A stretch of DNA of 16,351 nucleotides from NCBI GenBank assembly GCA_021200075.1, contig JAJQGZ010000047.1, forward strand, positions 1 through 16,351. The letters run 5' to 3'. Origin of the DNA: Clostridiales bacterium (GTDB lineage: Bacteria; Bacillota; Clostridia; Oscillospirales; Acutalibacteraceae). Shown here piece by piece: positions 13,260 through 16,351 of the stretch. Every line of letters begins with the position of its first letter. Positions within the stretch are counted from its first letter, which is position 1. The translations under genes and the position numbers were made by a program. The notes beneath the pieces are model-generated. The model was not told the DNA's origin. It was given only the letters and a program-made list of their open reading frames with translations, and ran no database searches.

Positions 13260-14387
13260 ATGCTTGAGTATGAAGAACTTAGACTCAGATTGCTTGAATC
13301 TGAAAAAAAAGTAAAAAATCTGCGTGAGGCATTGGCGATTGATACCCTGGCGCAGGATATTAAACAGCTTGAAGCTCAGAGTGCCGAGCCGGGCTTTTGG
13401 GACGATATGGAAAACAGCCAAAAAATTATGCAGAAAATCGGTGCGTTAAAATCAAAGGTTGCGTCATATGAAAATATAAAAAATGAATATGACGACGCCT
13501 TGGTTATGATTGAACTTGCCAATGAGGAAGAAGATGCCAATTTGCTCGACGACTGTACCGCTTCCGTTGACGAGATTGAAAAGAAGCTTGAAAGCTTAAC
13601 TCTTTCAACTCTGCTCAGCGGTGAGTATGATTCAAAAAATGCACTGCTCACATTCCATGCCGGAGCAGGTGGTACGGAGGCTCAGGACTGGGCTGAAATG
13701 CTTTTCAGAATGTACAATCGCTGGGGAGAACGCCACGAATACAAGGTGTCCACCCTTGATTATCTTGACGGCGAGGTTGCCGGTGTTAAGAGTGCAACAA
13801 TCCTTATTGAAGGTGAAAATGCCTACGGCTATTTAAAGGGTGAAATGGGTATTCACCGTCTTGTGCGTGTGTCCCCGTTCGATTCCTCCGGCAGACGGCA
13901 TACATCATTTGCTTCTCTTGAAGTTATGCCGGAAATTGACGACGATGTAAATGTTGAAATCCGTGAGGAGGACATTAAAATGGATGTTTACCGTGCTTCG
14001 GGTGCAGGCGGTCAAAAGGTAAACAAAACTTCCTCGGCGGTAAGGCTTACTCATACTCCGACCGGTATTGTCGTTTCCTGCCAGATAGAACGTAGTCAGC
14101 ATCAAAACCGAGAGGTTGCAATGCGTATGCTTAAATCAAAGCTTGTTGAAATTAAGGAAAGAGAAAATCTTGAAAGGATAGAGGATATAAAGGGCGACCA
14201 AAAGGAAATTGCCTGGGGCAGCCAGATACGCTCCTATGTCTTTATGCCTTACACAATGGTAAAAGACCATAGAACAAATTACGAAATGGGCAACATTGCC
14301 GCAGTTATGGACGGCGACCTTGACGACTTTATAAACGCTTATTTGAAGCAGTCGAGCATTGCCGAAAATGAGGGTGCGGCTTCATAA
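13260..14387 (+). CDS. prfB: Peptide chain release factor 2
   Basis: Ribosome-acting factor that recognises UAA and UGA stop codons and triggers peptide release. It carries the RF2 anticodon-like SPF tripeptide (205-207) and the peptidyl-tRNA hydrolysis GGQ motif (250-252, in RASGAGGQKVNK), followed by the conserved RLTHTPTGIVV segment. At 375 aa the protein is full length in one uninterrupted frame. The in-frame TGA and CUUUGAC slippery site found near codon 25 in most prfB genes are absent; the codons there read TTG GCG ATT GAT. GGAG lies about 8 nt before the ATG. An MgtC-type gene follows 34 bp later and is probably cotranscribed. Confidence 0.96.
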   Translation: MLEYEELRLRLLESEKKVKNLREALAIDTLAQDIKQLEAQSAEPGFWDDMENSQKIMQKIGALKSKVASYENIKNEYDDALVMIELANEEEDANLLDDCTASVDEIEKKLESLTLSTLLSGEYDSKNALLTFHAGAGGTEAQDWAEMLFRMYNRWGERHEYKVSTLDYLDGEVAGVKSATILIEGENAYGYLKGEMGIHRLVRVSPFDSSGRRHTSFASLEVMPEIDDDVNVEIREEDIKMDVYRASGAGGQKVNKTSSAVRLTHTPTGIVVSCQIERSQHQNREVAMRMLKSKLVEIKERENLERIEDIKGDQKEIAWGSQIRSYVFMPYTMVKDHRTNYEMGNIAAVMDGDLDDFINAYLKQSSIAENEGAAS

Positions 14388-14421
14388 CAATGCTATTTTT
14401 GATTTAAAATGGGGAATGAAT

Positions 14422-15150
14422 ATGTATGAAATTTTAGATATAACAACAATAGGCGGATTTACTCTCCGCTTGGTAATCGCCATTGTTTTGGGCTTTATTG
14501 TGGGGCTTGAAAGGCAGGTAACAAAGCACCAGGCAGGTATTTTGACAAATGTTATAGTATGCGTCGGTGCGTTTGCTTATTCCGCATTTTCATATATTGC
14601 GGCGGACGATAATACCGATGTTACCCGTATCGCCGCTCAGGTTGTATGCGGAATCGGTTTCCTCGGTGCAGGTCTTATAATCCGTGACGGAACCAATATC
14701 AAGGGTCTTTCAACCGCCGCTACAATATGGTCAACCGCCGCTATCGGAATATTATGTACTCTGCCTAATATTTGGTTTTCGGTAATTGTAGCAGTTGCGA
14801 TTGTTATTTTGCATCTGCTTTTGCATCCGCTTGCAAATTATATAAATAAGCGTAATCATTATAACAAGGAAAAAGAAAATCATAAGGAATGTATATATAA
14901 AATCACAATAATTTGTGCCGACAGTTATGAAACCGATATTCGCTCGCATCTTGTTCGTACCATTCGTGACAAGAACGGAATCTTGCTCCATAATCTTGAA
15001 AGCAGTGAAACCGACAATAAAAATATCAAGCTCCGTGCTTATGTAACAACGCCGCAAAAAGATAATGATATTGTGGAAAGCGTGCTTACTCATATCGGCA
15101 AGGACGAGGGCATAATCTCCGCCGGTTGGAAGATACAAAACGATATATAA
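14422..15150 (+). CDS. MgtC/SapB family membrane protein
   Basis: A 242-aa inner membrane protein. The N-terminal MgtC domain shows LRLVIAIVLGFIVGLERQ, HQAGILTNVIVCVGA, and the signature GIGFLGAGLIIRDGTNIKGLSTAATIWSTAAIG, with four to five hydrophobic segments. A hydrophilic C-terminal part (from about residue 150) with alternating strand-like stretches resembles the ACT-like domain of longer members. Several in-frame starts exist; ATG 14422 has GGGGA about 7 nt upstream, so I prefer it over the open frame from 14359, which overlaps prfB. MgtC itself is tied to growth in low Mg2+ and to F-ATPase control in pathogens; the role of this homologue is unknown. Confidence 0.88.
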   Translation: MYEILDITTIGGFTLRLVIAIVLGFIVGLERQVTKHQAGILTNVIVCVGAFAYSAFSYIAADDNTDVTRIAAQVVCGIGFLGAGLIIRDGTNIKGLSTAATIWSTAAIGILCTLPNIWFSVIVAVAIVILHLLLHPLANYINKRNHYNKEKENHKECIYKITIICADSYETDIRSHLVRTIRDKNGILLHNLESSETDNKNIKLRAYVTTPQKDNDIVESVLTHIGKDEGIISAGWKIQNDI

Positions 15151-15208
15151 TTAACTGAATTTGCATAATTTTTATTTAGTTTCAAATTCTTACAGTAATA
15201 TAAAAAAT

Positions 15209-15241
15209 CTCACGGCGAAAAATAATGCCGTGAGGTTTTTT
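15209..15241 (+). terminator. Intrinsic terminator after prfB-mgtC
   Basis: CTCACGGC (15209-15216) pairs with GCCGTGAG (15227-15234), followed by G and six T. It lies 58 bp past the MgtC-family stop codon. Confidence 0.88.
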
Positions 15242-15267
15242 GTTTTAAAGGCTTTTTTGTTTATATT
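15240..15267 (+). promoter_or_regulatory. Possible promoter for the polysaccharide deacetylase gene
   Basis: TTGTTT (15240-15245) and TATATT (15262-15267) are 16 bp apart. The -35 overlaps the end of the preceding terminator's T tract. The leader would be about 43 nt. Matches are moderate, so this is tentative. Confidence 0.35.
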
Positions 15268-15316
15268 AACAGCCGATTGAGCGTTAGCTTTTCAGCAAAG
15301 GAAAAAGGGCGAGAAT

Positions 15317-16213
15317 TTGAAAAAATTTATTATATCAATATTATGCGTGACACTTTTATGCGGCTGTACGACCGATAATACCAACGAAACGGAAAGTTCG
15401 TCTTTGAACGATACAACTCAAACCGATACAACAGATACAACCGGTGATGCCGATTCTGAGGACGGTACAACAGAGGAAAGCACAACCAATGTAGCACAGA
15501 CCGATTTGCAGGCTGACGCAGTCGGTTCGCAAAGCTATAATACCGAAAAGGTTGTTTGGGGGCCGGGTCGTGCCGAGGAGTATCGGCAGCCTACCGATCC
15601 CGTTATGCTCCAGGAGCAGTACGGCAATTTTTCCGCTCGATTTCTTCTTGACAGCGAGGAGAAAATTTGCCTGACCTTTGACGAGGGTTATGAAAACGGC
15701 TATACTCCCGCAATTTTGGATACGCTCAAGGAGAAAAATGTAAAAGCGATATTCTTTGTGACATATGATTTTGCAAAGGATAACCCCGATTTGATTGAGC
15801 GAATGATTGACGAGGGGCACACTGTAGGCAACCACACCTACCGCCATTATACTATGGACGAGGTCGAGCGTTCTGTCGCCGAGGAAGAGATAACCTATCT
15901 CGATAATTATATCAAGGAAGAGTTCGGCTATCAAATGACTCTTTTCAGATTTCCCAAGGGCGAGTTCAGCGAGGACACTCTTGCGCTTGCACAGGAGCTG
16001 GGGTATGAAAGCGTTTTTTGGTCTTTTGCATATGCGGATTGGGATACTCAAAATCCTGCCGACCCCGACGAGGCTTATAACGAGATTATATCCTATACCC
16101 ACCCGGGTGAAATTATGCTTCTCCACGCAGTCAGCCAAACTAATGCTGAGATACTCGGCGATGTTATAGACGCAGTAAGGGAGCAGGGCTATACCTTTAC
16201 AACGCAAATATAA
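15317..16213 (+). CDS. pdaA: Lipoprotein polysaccharide deacetylase, PdaA-type (muramic delta-lactam family)
   Basis: A 298-aa exported NodB-family deacetylase. The start is a TTG with AGGG 7 nt upstream. Residues 1-17 are a lipoprotein signal ending in LLCGC (lipid-modified Cys17). Residues 18-75 are a Thr/Ser/Asp/Glu-rich tether. The catalytic domain shows TFDEGYENG (120-128, PdaA-like in place of TFDDG), the metal HxxxH motif His173/His177 in GNHTYRH, FRFPKGEFSE (Arg211), SFAYADWD (236-243) and IMLLHAV (His270). In Bacillus, PdaA removes acetyl from muramic acid during spore-cortex delta-lactam formation. The FWSFAYADW and HPGEIMLLHAVS segments fit that subfamily rather than generic chitin deacetylases. 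Whether this one acts in sporulation is inference. Confidence 0.85.
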   Translation: MKKFIISILCVTLLCGCTTDNTNETESSSLNDTTQTDTTDTTGDADSEDGTTEESTTNVAQTDLQADAVGSQSYNTEKVVWGPGRAEEYRQPTDPVMLQEQYGNFSARFLLDSEEKICLTFDEGYENGYTPAILDTLKEKNVKAIFFVTYDFAKDNPDLIERMIDEGHTVGNHTYRHYTMDEVERSVAEEEITYLDNYIKEEFGYQMTLFRFPKGEFSEDTLALAQELGYESVFWSFAYADWDTQNPADPDEAYNEIISYTHPGEIMLLHAVSQTNAEILGDVIDAVREQGYTFTTQI

Positions 16214-16237
16214 ATTATTAATTTATACAAAAATGTC

Positions 16238-16267
16238 AAACGGCTCCCTGTGCAAAGGAAGCCGTTT
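16238..16267. terminator. Hairpin terminator after the deacetylase gene
   Basis: AAACGGCT (16238-16245) pairs with AGCCGTTT (16260-16267), extended past one mismatch by CC/GG. The plus-strand tail is TTTAAAA, a poor U tract. The minus-strand tail contains five T a few bases out. It lies 24 bp past the stop. Confidence 0.6.
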
Positions 16268-16320
16268 AAAATCGAATATTTTGCAGTCAGTCCGTCGTAG
16301 TACTCTGTCCTCATTAAAAC

Positions 16321-16349
16321 TTTACATAACAGCACTTTTGTGGTATAAT
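16321..16349 (+). promoter_or_regulatory. Sigma-A promoter with extended -10 at the right edge
   Basis: TTTACA (16321-16326) and TATAAT (16344-16349) are 17 bp apart, with TGG before the -10. It should drive a gene beyond the window end. Confidence 0.75.
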
Positions 16350-16351
16350 AG

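Noticed and set aside
15356..16207. 283-residue open frame on the minus strand
   Set aside because: It lies entirely antisense to the PdaA-type gene, whose catalytic motifs are intact; its composition (Cys/Ile-rich) is that of a shadow frame.
1..16351. CRISPR array, insertion sequence, prophage or tRNA/rRNA genes
   Set aside because: No regularly spaced repeats, transposase or phage structural genes, or tRNA-like cloverleaf were seen on either strand; the ThyX-like protein has phage relatives but no phage neighbours here.

Overview
The window looks like a chromosomal segment of a low-to-mid GC Firmicute, most likely a gut clostridium of the Oscillospiraceae/Ruminococcaceae type. Supporting signs are strong Shine-Dalgarno sequences, consensus sigma-A promoters, intrinsic terminators with U tracts, a TPP riboswitch in front of an ECF thiamine transporter gene, a DUF2628 zinc-ribbon membrane protein, a PdaA-like peptidoglycan deacetylase and a short GGGCGGAT palindromic repeat. 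Taxonomy is inferred from gene content only. I see no prophage, insertion sequence, CRISPR array, rRNA or tRNA.

Layout. (1) 1-2370, minus strand: aroE and aroK overlap by 4 bp (shikimate pathway). They are followed by an ABC-2 polysaccharide-export-type permease with its own extended -10 promoter and terminator, and no ATPase gene beside it. (2) 2371-2525: an AT-rich divergent promoter region carrying three copies of a 15-bp unit. (3) 2526-6849, plus strand: acpP, then glpK, then a COG2055 malate/lactate-type dehydrogenase and a short malic enzyme. The last two resemble a malate shunt (oxaloacetate to malate to pyruvate, moving reducing power from NADH to NADPH). (4) 6850-7244: a gene-free stretch with a terminator, a REP-like palindrome, a candidate small minus-strand RNA and an array of TTACAAA/TTTGTAA palindromes. 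(5) 7245-7877: a secreted CHAP-domain protein. (6) 7983-11854, minus strand: thiT under a TPP riboswitch with its own consensus promoter, and upstream of it a likely operon galU, ThyX-fold orphan, CPBP protease, tadA. (7) 11944-13014, minus strand: RING-like, zinc-ribbon, DUF2628 membrane protein. (8) 13260-16213, plus strand: prfB without the programmed frameshift, an MgtC/SapB membrane protein, then a lipoprotein PdaA-type deacetylase. A strong promoter leaves the window at the right edge.

Most genes are housekeeping or central metabolism and I see no new multi-gene system. The items most worth a second look are a ThyX-superfamily protein that lacks the ThyX signature (10363-10977), a TPP aptamer with a shortened pyrophosphate-sensing arm, and three regulatory patterns: the triple 15-bp repeat at aroE/acpP, the palindrome array upstream of the CHAP gene, and the candidate small RNA at 6972-7035.
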